The notes under the pieces: generated by a model | Database searches by the model: none | The model's input: only the letters and a program-made list of their open reading frames with translations | Told to the model about the DNA's origin: nothing | Translations under genes and position numbers: made by a program | NCBI RefSeq assembly: GCF_003569745.1 | Contig: NZ_AP018498.1 | Coordinates: 682,001-746,000 of the forward strand | Origin: Altererythrobacter sp. B11 | Lineage (GTDB): Bacteria; Pseudomonadota; Alphaproteobacteria; Sphingomonadales; Sphingomonadaceae | DNA: 64,000 bases | Direction of reading: 5' to 3' | Shown here: one piece after another, positions 41,342 to 50,904 of the stretch | How the letters are laid out: the number at the start of each line of letters is the position of its first letter | How positions within the stretch are numbered: the first letter of the stretch is position 1

Positions 41342-41881
41342 TTAGCCGTTCGGATCGACCGGGTTCGAAATGAAGCCGACAGTCGGGTAACCGGCCGCCT
41401 GCACATTGTAGATCACGCCGGCCACGCAGCGCCACGGGGCATTCACGTCACCACGGATATGCACCTGCGGGATCAGGTCGGGATCGGCCATGATGGCTTC
41501 CGGGCCGCCTGCGCGCTGGACGATGTCGTCGAGCCGCTGGAAGGCACGGTCGTAAAGCTCGCTGGAATCCACCGGCGTGGTGTTGTTGAAGTAGATCCGG
41601 CATTCGCCGTCGCGCGTGGCGCCGCCGAAGCCCGTACGCTGCATGCCGGCGGTGCGGCCCTGCGGGTCCGTGGTCGAGACCGTGATCAGAAGGTTTTCAA
41701 CCTTGTCTTTCGATTCCGTGGATTCGAAAATCGGAATCTCGAGCTTCTCAATCGTCTGGATGGCGACCGGGACGGCGATCAGGAAGATGATCAGCAACAC
41801 CAGCATCACGTCCACGAGGGGCGTGGTGTTGATGTCGGACATCGGCTTCTCGGCGCCGCCTCCGCCTGTCGATATGGCCAT
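41342..41881 (-). CDS. exbD: biopolymer transporter ExbD (first copy)
   Basis: ExbD of 179 residues, longer than its sister. The N-terminal helix carries the Asp in NTTPLVDVMLVLLIIFLIAV. The periplasmic part is extended and has Cys in GECRIYFNN and WRCVAGVIYN. Family members of this length usually sit beside a shorter ExbD in sphingomonads and related bacteria, suggesting a heteromeric ExbD pair. Lies between exbB and the second exbD. Confidence 0.94.
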   Translation of the reverse strand: MAISTGGGGAEKPMSDINTTPLVDVMLVLLIIFLIAVPVAIQTIEKLEIPIFESTESKDKVENLLITVSTTDPQGRTAGMQRTGFGGATRDGECRIYFNNTTPVDSSELYDRAFQRLDDIVQRAGGPEAIMADPDLIPQVHIRGDVNAPWRCVAGVIYNVQAAGYPTVGFISNPVDPNG

Positions 41882-41965
41882 GTCTCTTTATCCTATCTCA
41901 GAGTTTCGCCGGAGGGGCGGGCGGCCCGCATGCCTTGTCCCGCCCCTCGCTTTAGCGAAACCGCC

Positions 41966-42739
41966 TCAGGCCTTGGTGGCCGCAGCGGGCTTGGCAGCAG
42001 CCGGAGCGGCGGTCTTCACCGGAGCGGTGGTGACCGCGGGCTTCACTGCGCCCTTGGACGTGATGTTGGCCAGCACGTCGGTAGAGAAGCCGCTGAGCAG
42101 TTCGGCGATCTTCTTGTTGCGGCTCTGCAGCCAGTTGTAGGCGAGCACGGCCGGAACGGCCACGAGCAGACCGATGGCGGTCATGATCAGCGCTTCACCG
42201 ACCGGACCGGCAACCTTGTCGATCGAGGCCGAACCGGCGAGGCCGATGTTGATGAGCGCGCGGTAGATGCCGATAACCGTGCCGAGCAGACCGACGAACG
42301 GAGCCGTCGCACCCACCGTGGCGAGGAAGGAAAGACCGCCGGCCAGCTTGGAGTTGATCGCGGCTTCCGAACGAGCCAGCGAACCGTGCATCCAGTCATG
42401 CGCTTCGAGGCTGTCGGTCATCTTCATGTGCTGCTCTTCGGCGGCGAGACCATCGTCCACCAGCTGGCGCCATGCGCTGTTCTTGTCGAGCTTTGACACG
42501 CCCTCACGCAGCGTCGGAGCGCGCCAGAAGCCGCCGCGGATCGCACGGTACTGCTTGAAGATCTTGTTCTGCTCGAGGAGCTTGGTGATCAGGATGTAGA
42601 ACGATCCGACCGACATGATCACGAGCACGCCGAAGATCGTCCAGGCGATGATGCCGCCCTGTTCGAGAGCCTCGACGAAGCCGAACTTGTTCTGGGGAGC
42701 CGCTTCGCCGGCGGCGGCGGCCAGGATGTCAATAAGCAT
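41966..42739 (-). CDS. exbB: MotA/TolQ/ExbB proton channel family protein
   Basis: ExbB of 257 residues with three membrane helices (about 28-50, 135-158 and 180-202) and the channel stretch FLATVGATAPFVGLLGTVIGIYRAL. A short Ala/Pro/Thr-rich C-terminal tail (KTAAPAAAKPAAATKA) follows. It forms the proton-driven stator with the two ExbD proteins and transmits energy to TonB. Lies 44 nt downstream of tonB. Confidence 0.94.
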   Translation of the reverse strand: MLIDILAAAAGEAAPQNKFGFVEALEQGGIIAWTIFGVLVIMSVGSFYILITKLLEQNKIFKQYRAIRGGFWRAPTLREGVSKLDKNSAWRQLVDDGLAAEEQHMKMTDSLEAHDWMHGSLARSEAAINSKLAGGLSFLATVGATAPFVGLLGTVIGIYRALINIGLAGSASIDKVAGPVGEALIMTAIGLLVAVPAVLAYNWLQSRNKKIAELLSGFSTDVLANITSKGAVKPAVTTAPVKTAAPAAAKPAAATKA

Positions 42740-42783
42740 GCGGGTTGTCCTCTTCTGGAAGTCTGTTGATCAGATGATCAAAT

Positions 42784-43452
42784 CTATCTGCTGAGCTGGT
42801 ACACGATCGTCGTGGAGAAGCTGCCGGTCGTGGGATTGCCGGCCGCGTCCAGCGCGGGATCGAAGCGGGCATATCTCTGCATGCCTTCGCAGGCTGCATC
42901 GTCGAGAATGCTCGATCCGCTTGAATTCGAGACGGTGCACGAAGATACGCGTCCACGCTCGTCGATCGCCACACGCACACCCACGCGCCCTTCAGTCTCA
43001 TCGCGGATAGCGCGAGACGGATAGTTCTCCTGGATGCGGGCTGCCCAGCGATTCTGGCCATCGGGCCTTGCACCACGGGCCTTGGACGGCGCCGGAGGCG
43101 CAGGAGGCGGCGCGGGGGGCGCAGCTGGCGGCACGATCCGTGCCGGCGGAGCTGGCGGCGGAATGTTCACCTGGGTTACGATCGGCGGCGGAGCCGGCGC
43201 GATGCTGATGGGCGGCGGCGGTGCGACCGGCGGCGGCGGAGCCGTATCAGGCTCAGGCGGCGGCGGCGGCGGTTCCTCCTCCGGGGGCGGCGGTTCCTCG
43301 ATATCCACCGTCGTCACCCGCTCCACCACCTTCTGGACGGCCGAATAGGCCAGGCCGGTGATGAGCGCGTACCCGATTGCAAGGTGGATCAGGACAACGA
43401 TGGCAATCGCCACTATGCGACTGCCGCTCATTTGTTGGTCAGCGTAAGCCAT
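42784..43452 (-). CDS. tonB: energy transducer TonB
   Basis: TonB of 222 residues. One N-terminal helix (IVAIAIVVLIHLAIGYALIT), a long proline-rich spacer that crosses the periplasm (about 50-135, rich in PPPEPDTAPPPP-like runs), and the C-terminal TonB domain (YPSRAIRDETEGRVGVRVAI, and ARFDPALDAAGN). Two Cys in the domain (SSCTVS, AACEG) may bridge. First gene of the minus-strand operon; likely drives the siderophore receptor encoded at 15950-18151 among others. Confidence 0.95.
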   Translation of the reverse strand: MAYADQQMSGSRIVAIAIVVLIHLAIGYALITGLAYSAVQKVVERVTTVDIEEPPPPEEEPPPPPPEPDTAPPPPVAPPPPISIAPAPPPIVTQVNIPPPAPPARIVPPAAPPAPPPAPPAPSKARGARPDGQNRWAARIQENYPSRAIRDETEGRVGVRVAIDERGRVSSCTVSNSSGSSILDDAACEGMQRYARFDPALDAAGNPTTGSFSTTIVYQLSR

Positions 43453-43786
43453 CCAGTCCCTTCACTCCGTGTTTGCACAAGCCAGACGAATATCCGGCAC
43501 AAGCGACCACTGTCAGATTGGCATCTGGCAGCAGCCGCGAAGTTTTGTCCACCTGCAAGACTTGCCCAATCCGCTTATGAAACAATATTAGGCAGCCTAC
43601 AGGCAGGGTCGCGGAACCTGGTTCGTATTTGGCTTTTGGGTCCCAATCGAAGAGGGTCTTAACCGGCTGGAAACGGTTCGGCAAACCCTTTGTCGGTTAA
43701 GCGGCGATTCACCTGCCCGCCGCTGCAATTCGCTTTTGCGCAGCGCGCATCACCTGCGCTTCGGCAATGGTTCCAAGGAGAAATCA
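43453..43786. other. 334-nt divergent intergenic region
   Basis: Separates tonB (minus) from the exported-protein gene at 43787 (plus). No gene, tRNA or clear Fur box was found. It contains AT-rich patches (AAACAATATTAGG near 43580) and AAGGAG at 43775-43780, the ribosome-binding site for the plus-strand gene. Promoters for both genes must lie here. Confidence 0.5.
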
Positions 43787-44662
43787 ATGTTCCGCCCCCA
43801 CCTCTACATTGCCGGCACTGGCGCAAGAGTTGCGGGCGCCTTGCTGCTCGCTTCCGCAACAGTCGCCGCCACCCCCTTGTTCGCGCAGGATTCCGTCGTT
43901 TCGGCGCCCGCCGCCAGCGGCCCCTCCTATGCCGATCTGGTGCGCCTGTCCGAAGCGGCGCGGATCGTCGCGATCGCGGAAGTGGCGGACCAGGCGCAGC
44001 TCAAGCCGGAGCGGGCGCCCGGTCTCGCGCCGGGCATGGTGCGGCTGTATGTGGAAGCGCGAACCCAGGCGCTGCTGACCGCGCGGGCGCCGCTGGGCGA
44101 ATCGCTCGCCTATCTCGTGGACGTGCCGGTGACGGAAAAAGGCAAGGCGCCCAAGCTGAAGAAGCAGCGGTTCATCCTGTTCGCCTCCCCCGTGCCCAGT
44201 CAGCCCGGCTTCCTCCAGCTCGTGTCCCCGCAAGCACAATTGCCTGCGACGTCCGAACTGGAAGCGCGGGTGCGGGCCGTGATCGCGGAACTCGCCGCAC
44301 CCGATGCCCCGCCGCATGTCACCGGTGTGCGCGACGTGATTTCGGTGGCGGGCAATCTGGCGGGGGAATCCGAGACCCAGATGTTCTTCGACACCGATAG
44401 TGGCGATCCGATTTCGGTCAGCGTACTCCGCCGCCCGGGGATGGAGCCGAGCTGGGGTATTTCCTGGAGCGAGATCGTCGATCAGGCCGCCCGCCCGCCG
44501 GAGCACCACACACTGGCCTGGTATCGCCTCGCCTGCGGCCTGCCGCGCCAGTTGCCGGAGGACGCCTATCTCCAGCGCGATCGCGCGTCCCGCCTGCGGG
44601 CGGAGGAGGATTATGCCTTCATCCTGCGCGATCTCGGCCCCTGCGGCCTGCAGGAAGGGTGA
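43787..44662 (+). CDS. exported protein of unknown function
   Basis: A 291-residue exported protein: signal peptide MFRPHLYIAGTGARVAGALL and beyond, cleaved near FAQDS. The mature part includes YADLVRLSEAARIVAIAEVAD, KLKKQRFILFASPVPSQPGF and ETQMFFDTDSGDPISVSVLRR, and ends with LACGLPRQLPEDAYLQRDRA. I do not recognise a named domain; the pattern occurs in sphingomonad hypothetical proteins. ATG 43787 has AAGGAG 6 nt upstream. It precedes hom by 71 nt. Confidence 0.85.
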   Translation: MFRPHLYIAGTGARVAGALLLASATVAATPLFAQDSVVSAPAASGPSYADLVRLSEAARIVAIAEVADQAQLKPERAPGLAPGMVRLYVEARTQALLTARAPLGESLAYLVDVPVTEKGKAPKLKKQRFILFASPVPSQPGFLQLVSPQAQLPATSELEARVRAVIAELAAPDAPPHVTGVRDVISVAGNLAGESETQMFFDTDSGDPISVSVLRRPGMEPSWGISWSEIVDQAARPPEHHTLAWYRLACGLPRQLPEDAYLQRDRASRLRAEEDYAFILRDLGPCGLQEG

Positions 44663-44733
44663 TCCTGGCGCCAACCCCCTAGCCAATGAGGCGCGGGCCG
44701 CCTAACGCCGCGCGCTTGGAAATGGGGAAACAG

Positions 44734-46041
44734 ATGGCCGCACCGCTTCGCATCGCCCTCGCCGGGCTGGGGACCGTTGGCGCCGGAGTCATCCGGTTGC
44801 TCGATACGAATGGCGAGTTGATCGCCCTGCGCGCCGGCCGGCCGATCGAGATCGTGGCGGTCTGCGCGCGCGACCGCAGCAAGGACCGCGGCGTCGATCT
44901 CACCCGCTTCGAGTGGGAGGACGACATGACCGCGCTGGCCGAGCGCGGTGATGTGGACGTGGTGGTGGAACTGGTCGGTGGAGCCGATGGGCCGGCACTC
45001 GCGCTTGCACGGCGAACGCTGCAGGCGGGCAAGGGGCTGGTCACCGCCAACAAGGCGATGATCGCCCATCACGGCATGGAACTGGCCGAGATGGCCGAGG
45101 GTGGCGCGCTGCCGCTGAAATACGAAGCGGCGGTGGCCGGCGGCATCCCGGTAATCAAGGGCCTGCGCGAAGGCGCGTCCGCCAATGCGATCGAGCGCAT
45201 CTACGGCATCCTCAACGGCACCTGCAATTACATCCTCTCCACCATGGAGGACACCGGACGCGACTTCGGCGAGGTGCTGAAGGAAGCGCAGGAACTGGGC
45301 TATGCGGAGGCCGATCCGACCTTCGACATTGAGGGGATCGATGCAGCGCACAAGCTGGCGATCCTGGCCGCCATCGCTTTCGGCGCGCGGCTGGATTTCC
45401 CGGCGGTGAAAGTGGCGGGCATCAGCCGCATCATGGCGGCCGACATCGCCCAAGCGGCGGCGCTGGGTTATGTGATCCGCCTGATCGGCGTGGCCGATTG
45501 CGAGACCGGGGCCGACGGCCGCCGCTGCCTTTATCAGCGCGTGCAGCCCTATCTCGTGTCGCGCGATCATCCGCTGGCAACAGTGGATGGGCCGACCAAT
45601 GCCGTCGTGGCCGAAGGCAATTTCGCCGGCCGGCTGCTGTTCGAAGGCGCCGGCGCGGGCGATGGGCCAACCGCCAGCGCGGTGGTCGCAGACCTGATCG
45701 ACATCGCGCGGCGCCAGGCCGGGCCACCCTTCTCCGTGCCCACCGCCGCGCTGGAGCCGCTCGATCCGGCCGATTCGAGCCACCGCCGCAATCGCACCTA
45801 TCTGCGCTTCACCGTGGCTGACCGGCCGGGCGTACTGGCCGAGATCACCGCCGCCATGCGCGATGCCGGCGTGTCTATCGAAAGCCTGATCCAGCAGGGC
45901 AGCCCAGAAGAAGGTGGCGAGGTGCTGGTGGCGATGGTGACGCATGAGGGGCCGGAAGGCGCAGTCTCCCGGGCGCTGGAACTGCTCGACGGCTCGCCCA
46001 GCCTCACCGACGCACCGCTGGTGATGCGCCTGCTCGGCTAG
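44734..46041 (+). CDS. hom: homoserine dehydrogenase
   Basis: NAD(P)H-dependent reduction of aspartate semialdehyde to homoserine for Thr/Met/Ile synthesis; 435 residues. The Rossmann motif is IALAGLGTVGAGVIRLL, then LVTANKAMIAHHG, IYGILNGTCNYILS and FDIEGIDAAHKLAILAA with catalytic Lys/Asp. A C-terminal ACT domain (about 350-430) suggests allosteric feedback by threonine. ATG 44734 (GGGGA upstream) is preferred to 44722. Convergent with the next gene with no gap. Confidence 0.96.
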   Translation: MAAPLRIALAGLGTVGAGVIRLLDTNGELIALRAGRPIEIVAVCARDRSKDRGVDLTRFEWEDDMTALAERGDVDVVVELVGGADGPALALARRTLQAGKGLVTANKAMIAHHGMELAEMAEGGALPLKYEAAVAGGIPVIKGLREGASANAIERIYGILNGTCNYILSTMEDTGRDFGEVLKEAQELGYAEADPTFDIEGIDAAHKLAILAAIAFGARLDFPAVKVAGISRIMAADIAQAAALGYVIRLIGVADCETGADGRRCLYQRVQPYLVSRDHPLATVDGPTNAVVAEGNFAGRLLFEGAGAGDGPTASAVVADLIDIARRQAGPPFSVPTAALEPLDPADSSHRRNRTYLRFTVADRPGVLAEITAAMRDAGVSIESLIQQGSPEEGGEVLVAMVTHEGPEGAVSRALELLDGSPSLTDAPLVMRLLG

Positions 46042-46500
46042 CTAGGGCGCTTCCGTCGGCGCCGCCTTCACCTTGGCCGCCTCCTCGGGTGTCAGTGGTT
46101 CGGGCAGAGTGCTGAAGTCGATAAAATAGGCCGGCGGGGGCGGGCAAGGCGGGATGAAGCAGCCGCGCACGACGACGGTGCCGCCCTTGGGCAGCCCGTC
46201 CACATCGGGTGCGTCGGGAATGTCGCCGGCCGGTCGCTCGCCCCTGCGGACCGCTTCGTCGAGAGAGGATTCCGTGCGGAACTGCGATGGGTCTGCGGCG
46301 CAGACCACGATCTCGTTCCCATGCGGCGCCTTGCAGGGGCGCCGTGTGCCGGGCGCGCGATAGAGTTCGCGGGCCTTCGCCAGCATCTCCTCCGCTGTCG
46401 GCGCCGGCGCATCCGTCTGGTCCTGCGCCTGCGCCCGTGCCGGGCTGGCCATCATGGCCAGCAGCGCCAGCAGACCGGCGATCGCAAATGGACGCTGCAC
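46042..46500 (-). CDS. hypothetical exported protein
   Basis: A 152-residue exported protein from GTG 46500 with GGAG 5 nt upstream. Signal peptide MQRPFAIAGLLALLAMMASP, then a Pro/Ala/Thr-rich linker, CKAPHGNEIVVCAAD and RGCFIPPCPPPPAYFIDF. Four Cys suggest disulfides. No named family. Its stop abuts the hom stop. Confidence 0.78.
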   Translation of the reverse strand: MQRPFAIAGLLALLAMMASPARAQAQDQTDAPAPTAEEMLAKARELYRAPGTRRPCKAPHGNEIVVCAADPSQFRTESSLDEAVRRGERPAGDIPDAPDVDGLPKGGTVVVRGCFIPPCPPPPAYFIDFSTLPEPLTPEEAAKVKAAPTEAP

Positions 46501-46678
46501 CCCCGCTCCCCCACCGAACGTGGCCAGACACCCTGGTGCCGATGTATGCTGCGTGAATAGGCCCGGTTCGCTGCACCGCCTGCCGTCCAGAACCGACGCA
46601 TGGTCCGACCATTGCTCGACAAATGTCACAAAGGCGGCTTAATCGGGCGATACCCACCATCATCGGAGCCGATCCTTC

Positions 46679-47665
46679 ATGCCCACTCGCAAAGTGCCGC
46701 CGCCCAGCAAGGTTCTGGATCGTGTCCTCGTCATGGAAATGGTCCGCGTCACGGAAGCGGCGGCGATCGCGGCTTCCTCGCTGATCGGCCGAGGGGACGA
46801 GAAGGCTGCCGATGCCGCCGCGGTGGAAGCCATGCGCCGCGCCTTCGATACGCTGTACATGGATGGCACCGTCGTAATCGGGGAGGGCGAGCGGGACGAG
46901 GCGCCCATGCTCTATATCGGCGAGAAGGTGGGCGGCGCGCCCGGCAAGGGGCCGAAGATCGACATCGCGCTCGATCCGCTGGAAGGCACGACCATCACCG
47001 CCAAGGCCGGACCCAATGCGCTGGCCGTGCTCGCGGCAGCGGAGGAAGGCTGCCTGCTCAACGCGCCCGACGTCTATATGCAGAAGATCGCTGTTGGCCC
47101 GGGCTATTGCCAGGGCATCATCAGTCTCGAAAAAAGCGTGGCGGAAAATGTCGCGGCCGTGGCGGCGGAAAAGGGTGTGGACCCCTCGGAGATCAATGTG
47201 TGCGTGCTCGACCGCCCGCGCCATGCGGAACTGATCGCCGAATTGCGCGAGATCGGCTGCGGAATCCATCTCATCCCGGACGGGGATGTCGCCGGGGTGA
47301 TCGCCACCACCGACGAGGACACCACCATCGATCTCTACATGGGATCGGGGGGCGCGCCGGAGGGCGTGCTGGCGGCTGCCGCGCTGCGCTGCGTGGGCGG
47401 GCAATTCAACGGCAAGCTGCTGTTCCGCAACGATGACGAGCGCGAACGTGCCTACAAATGGGGCATCACCGATCTCGACCGGATCTATACGCTGGACGAT
47501 CTGGCCAAGGGCGATTGCATCTTTGCCGCCACCGGCGTGACGGATGGTTCGCTGCTCGGCGGCGTGAAGCGGCTGCGCGGCGGGCGGATGACGACCGAAA
47601 GCGTGGTGATGCGTGCCAGCACCGGCACGGTGCGCTGGGTCAAGGCCGAACACCGGGTGAAGTGA
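46679..47665 (+). CDS. glpX: class II fructose-1,6-bisphosphatase
   Basis: Gluconeogenic phosphatase of 328 residues (GlpX type), Mn/Mg dependent. Motifs: GEGERDEAPMLYIGE, IDIALDPLEGTTITAKAG, VGPGYCQGIISLEKS and GSGGAPEGVLAAAALRC. Start ATG 46679. A stem-loop follows the stop. Confidence 0.96.
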   Translation: MPTRKVPPPSKVLDRVLVMEMVRVTEAAAIAASSLIGRGDEKAADAAAVEAMRRAFDTLYMDGTVVIGEGERDEAPMLYIGEKVGGAPGKGPKIDIALDPLEGTTITAKAGPNALAVLAAAEEGCLLNAPDVYMQKIAVGPGYCQGIISLEKSVAENVAAVAAEKGVDPSEINVCVLDRPRHAELIAELREIGCGIHLIPDGDVAGVIATTDEDTTIDLYMGSGGAPEGVLAAAALRCVGGQFNGKLLFRNDDERERAYKWGITDLDRIYTLDDLAKGDCIFAATGVTDGSLLGGVKRLRGGRMTTESVVMRASTGTVRWVKAEHRVK

Positions 47666-47671
47666 CGGCAC

Positions 47672-47693
47672 CGGGGGAGGCGATTCTCCCCCG
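47672..47693 (+). terminator. stem-loop after glpX
   Basis: CGGGGGAG and CTCCCCCG form a perfect 8-bp stem around GCGATT, 7 nt after the glpX stop. There is no clear U tract, so its strength is uncertain. Confidence 0.5.
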
Positions 47694-47781
47694 CTCACGC
47701 CATCGCGCAGGTTGCATTCATGTGACGCTGGGCTAGAGCCGGCGCATCCGAATCCGTGCGCCGAAGAGGTCTCCTGCTGCA

Positions 47782-48717
47782 ATGAAACTCATGGCCGGCA
47801 ACTCCAATCTGCCGCTCGCCCGGGCGATCGCCGGCTATCTGGAAATCCCGCTCACCGATGCCAGCGTCCGCCGTTTCGCGGACGAGGAAATCTTCATCGA
47901 GATCCACGAGAACGTGCGCGGTGAAGATGTCTTCCTCATGCAGTCCACCAGCTATCCGGCGAACGACAATCTGATGGAGCTGCTGATCGGGATCGATGCG
48001 CTGCGCCGCGCTTCGGCCCGGCGGATCACCGCGGTGATCCCCTATTTCGGCTATGCCCGGCAGGATCGCAAGCCGGGCCCGCGCACGCCCATCTCCGCCA
48101 AGCTGGTGTCCAACCTCATCACCGAGGCAGGGGCCAACCGCGTGCTGTCGGTCGATCTCCATGCCGGGCAGATCCAGGGCTTTTTCGATATCCCGACGGA
48201 CAATCTCTACGCCGCGCCGGTAATGGCGGCCGATATCCTCGCCCGTTATGGCGACAAGGATCTGATGGTCGTCTCGCCCGACGTCGGCGGTGTGGTTCGC
48301 GCCCGCGCGCTCGCCAAGCGGCTCGACAACGCCCCGCTGGCCATCGTCGACAAGCGGCGCGAGCGGCCCGGCGAATCGGAAGTCATGAACATCATCGGCG
48401 ATGTGAAGGGCCGCGCCTGTGTGCTCATCGACGACATCGTCGATTCGGGCGGCACCCTGTGCAACGCCGCTCAGGCGCTGATGGATGCGGGAGCCCGCAG
48501 CGTGGCTGCTTATATCACCCATGGCGTGCTTTCCGGCGGCGCGGTCGCGCGGGTCAACAAATCCGCACTGACGGAGCTGGTGATCACCGACACGATCCTG
48601 CCCACCGACGCGGCGCAGGAATCGCCGCGCATCCGTGTGCTCACCGTGGCGCCGCTGATCGGCGAAGCGGTGCGGCGCATCGCGGATGAAAGCAGCGTGT
48701 CGAGCCTGTTCGATTGA
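47782..48717 (+). CDS. prs: ribose-phosphate pyrophosphokinase
   Basis: Makes PRPP from ribose 5-phosphate and ATP; 311 residues. Motifs: [23 protein letters not shown]-binding [23 protein letters not shown], and the PRPP loop [17 protein letters not shown]. First gene of a string (cupin, hisN, GGCT) joined by overlapping stop/start codons. PRPP feeds histidine synthesis, matching hisN in the same unit. Confidence 0.97.
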   Translation: MKLMAGNSNLPLARAIAGYLEIPLTDASVRRFADEEIFIEIHENVRGEDVFLMQSTSYPANDNLMELLIGIDALRRASARRITAVIPYFGYARQDRKPGPRTPISAKLVSNLITEAGANRVLSVDLHAGQIQGFFDIPTDNLYAAPVMAADILARYGDKDLMVVSPDVGGVVRARALAKRLDNAPLAIVDKRRERPGESEVMNIIGDVKGRACVLIDDIVDSGGTLCNAAQALMDAGARSVAAYITHGVLSGGAVARVNKSALTELVITDTILPTDAAQESPRIRVLTVAPLIGEAVRRIADESSVSSLFD

Positions 48718-49169
48718 TCGGGCGGTGGCGCGGGCCGGGGTATCGCGGCGCGCGTGCCGCCACCTTGCTGCTGGTCTTCGCCGCCGTAGCGGCCAATGCG
48801 CAGCAGGCGGAAGCGCCGCCCATTCCCACTCCCCCGGCGGGCGCCAATCCGGTCTTCCACGTTCCGCTTTCGGCGGCGCCCGGGAGTGAGCTGATCGCCA
48901 CCGATCTGGTGCTGGGGCCGGACGCGCAGGGGCAGGCGCATTACCATCCGTGGGAAGAATATCTCTATGTCCTGGGCGGCAGCGCCATCGTGGAGCTGGA
49001 CGGCGCCGCCCCGCAAATGGTGCGCGCGGGCGAGACCTTCACCATTCCCGCGCGCGCGGTCCACACCCCCCGCGCCGGGCCACAGGGCCTTCGCGCGATC
49101 ATCCTGCGCGTGCATAGGGCGGGCGATCCCGAATCGGTGCCGGTGGAGCGGAAAGGGCCAGACCAGTGA
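48714..49169 (+). CDS. exported cupin-domain protein
   Basis: A 151-residue protein starting at TTG 48714, which overlaps the prs stop. The N-terminus carries a signal-like segment ([17 protein letters not shown]). A single cupin fold follows (about 55-140): metal-type residues in [17 protein letters not shown] and [13 protein letters not shown]. Function unknown. The start is not certain, since no ATG is available. Confidence 0.82.
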   Translation: MIGRWRGPGYRGARAATLLLVFAAVAANAQQAEAPPIPTPPAGANPVFHVPLSAAPGSELIATDLVLGPDAQGQAHYHPWEEYLYVLGGSAIVELDGAAPQMVRAGETFTIPARAVHTPRAGPQGLRAIILRVHRAGDPESVPVERKGPDQ

Positions 49170-49978
49170 ATCTCGATAAGGAAGTCGCGCTCGCCCACCG
49201 CCTGGCTGATGCCGCGCGCGAGGCGATCCGGCCGCATTACCGCAGCGGGTTGAGCGCGGAGCGCAAGGGCGATGCCTCGCCCGTCACCGTGGCGGACCGG
49301 GCGGCGGAGGAGGCCATGCGCCGTATCCTGACGGCGGAGGTGCCGCAGGACGGGGTGCATGGCGAGGAATTCGGCGCGAGCGAGGGCCGTTCCGGTCGGC
49401 AATGGGTACTCGATCCGATTGATGGGACCACCGCCTTTCTCGCCGGCCGGCCGACCTTCGGCACGCTGATCGCGCTGCTGGTGGATAGCTTCCCGGTGCT
49501 GGGGGTGATCGACCAGGCGATCGCCGGCGAGCGATGGCTGGGCATTTCCGGCAAGCCCACCAGCTTCAACGGCCGCGCGGTCAGCACCCGTGCCTGTCGC
49601 GAACTGGCCGATGCGGCGATCGCCACCACCGGCCCGCATTACTTCTCGCAGGATGAAGGCGACGTGTTCATGGCGCTGGCGGCCAAGACCGACCACAAGC
49701 GCATGATCATGGGCGGCGATTGCTACAATTACGCCCTGCTCGCCAGCGGCTTCCTTGATGTGGTGTGCGAGGCGGGGCTCAAGCTGCATGACTATGCCGC
49801 GCTCGTGCCGGTGGTGGAGGGTGCGGGCGGCCTGATGTGCGACTGGAACGGCGATCCGCTGCACCGCGGTTCTGCCGGCCACGTCCTTGCGCTGGGCGAT
49901 CCTGCGCGGCTGGAAGACGTGCTGGAGGCGATGGGCGGCCATGCGCATCATGGGGCGCACGATGGGCACGGTCACTGA
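49166..49978 (+). CDS. hisN: histidinol-phosphatase, inositol monophosphatase family
   Basis: Mg-dependent phosphatase of 270 residues, GTG start. IMPase motifs: GEEFGASEGRSGRQWVLDPIDGTTAF (seen in pieces as VHGEEFG and VLDPIDGTTAF), then CYNYALLASGFLDVVCEAGLK and LKLHDYAALVPVVEGAGG. This subgroup is the alphaproteobacterial/actinobacterial HisN. The C-terminus ends in an unusual His-rich tail, GGHAHHGAHDGHGH. Joined to its neighbours by overlaps of 1-4 nt. Confidence 0.92.
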   Translation: MNLDKEVALAHRLADAAREAIRPHYRSGLSAERKGDASPVTVADRAAEEAMRRILTAEVPQDGVHGEEFGASEGRSGRQWVLDPIDGTTAFLAGRPTFGTLIALLVDSFPVLGVIDQAIAGERWLGISGKPTSFNGRAVSTRACRELADAAIATTGPHYFSQDEGDVFMALAAKTDHKRMIMGGDCYNYALLASGFLDVVCEAGLKLHDYAALVPVVEGAGGLMCDWNGDPLHRGSAGHVLALGDPARLEDVLEAMGGHAHHGAHDGHGH

Positions 49979-50406
49979 TGCAGCTGTTCGTTTACGGTGT
50001 GCTGATCCGCGAACTGGCGCGGGGGCGCGCGGCAGAACTGATCGCGGCGCTGGATGACGGTGTTCCCGCCACGGTGCGCGGTACGCTCTATGCGCTGAAC
50101 TCCCCCGACGGGGGCTGGTATCCGATCCTCCTGCCCGATCCCCACGGCGCGCCGGTGCATGGCATCGTCCATGAAGCGGGGCGGGTGGACTGGCTCGCGA
50201 TGGACGAGTTCGAGGATGCGCACGGCGGCCCGGATGCCGAATATGAGCGGCGCGACCTGCCGGTGACGCTGGGCAACGGCTTCACCACCTCCGCCTTCGC
50301 CTATTGCTACGTCCGCGATCTGCCGGCCGATGCGATGCCGATCCCGCATGGCGATTTCGGCCGCTGGCTGCGCGAAACGGGGCACACCGCTATTGAGGCG
50401 CGCTAG
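49978..50406 (+). CDS. gamma-glutamylcyclotransferase family protein
   Basis: GGCT-fold protein of 142 residues. The opening LFVYGVLIREL is the family's YGxL motif; the catalytic-type Glu fits MDEFEDAHGG. It may act on gamma-glutamyl amines or be an AIG2-like enzyme; specificity is not readable. The ATG shares one base with the hisN stop. Last gene of the prs unit. Confidence 0.87.
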   Translation: MQLFVYGVLIRELARGRAAELIAALDDGVPATVRGTLYALNSPDGGWYPILLPDPHGAPVHGIVHEAGRVDWLAMDEFEDAHGGPDAEYERRDLPVTLGNGFTTSAFAYCYVRDLPADAMPIPHGDFGRWLRETGHTAIEAR

Positions 50407-50687
50407 GGAAGGCGCGGTTGCCTACAGGGTTGGCGGCGGGGCAGGCCGGCGGCGGCTCTTTCGCATCGTCGGCTGTCCGTAAAACACCCTCTGCGCGCGG
50501 GTCCGGTTTCTGGTACTGAACCCTGTTCCAGCGTGTTCCAGCCGCCCGCGCGACAGGGCGCGGAGCGCTTGCATTTATACGCGAAATCGCTATTGGCGCC
50601 CGCTTCACTGACACGTGATTCATCCGCCGGTCTGGCCACAAGGGCTGCCAGGGCTGGTTGGACGTGTCCCTGACGAAGGAGACGAAA

Positions 50688-50891
50688 ATGCCCAAGATGA
50701 AGACCAAGAGCGGTGTGAAGAAGCGCTTCAAGATCACCGCCACCGGCAAGGTCAAGCACGGCGTGGCCGGCAAGCGCCACCGCCTGATCAGCCACAATGC
50801 CAAGTACATCCGCCAGAACCGCGGCACCGAAGTGATCTCCGACGCCGATGCGAAGGTGATCAAGAAGTGGGCGCCCTACGGGCTGAACTGA
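50688..50891 (+). CDS. rpmI: 50S ribosomal protein L35
   Basis: L35 of 67 residues, highly basic: [15 protein letters not shown], then [19 protein letters not shown] 50688 follows AAGGAGACGAAA. Upstream, TTGCAT (50569) and CTATTG (50590) resemble a promoter with a short 15-nt spacer. It is followed by rplT; infC, often first in this operon, is not adjacent. Confidence 0.98.
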   Translation: MPKMKTKSGVKKRFKITATGKVKHGVAGKRHRLISHNAKYIRQNRGTEVISDADAKVIKKWAPYGLN

Positions 50892-50904
50892 GGAGTACTG
50901 AAGC

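Noticed and set aside
43453..43786. tRNA or Fur box in the tonB upstream region
   Set aside because: No tRNA T-arm or acceptor pairing and no 19-bp Fur palindrome were found.
50407..50687. L20 autoregulatory leader or infC start before rpmI
   Set aside because: No infC frame and no recognisable pseudoknot leader; only a possible promoter was seen.
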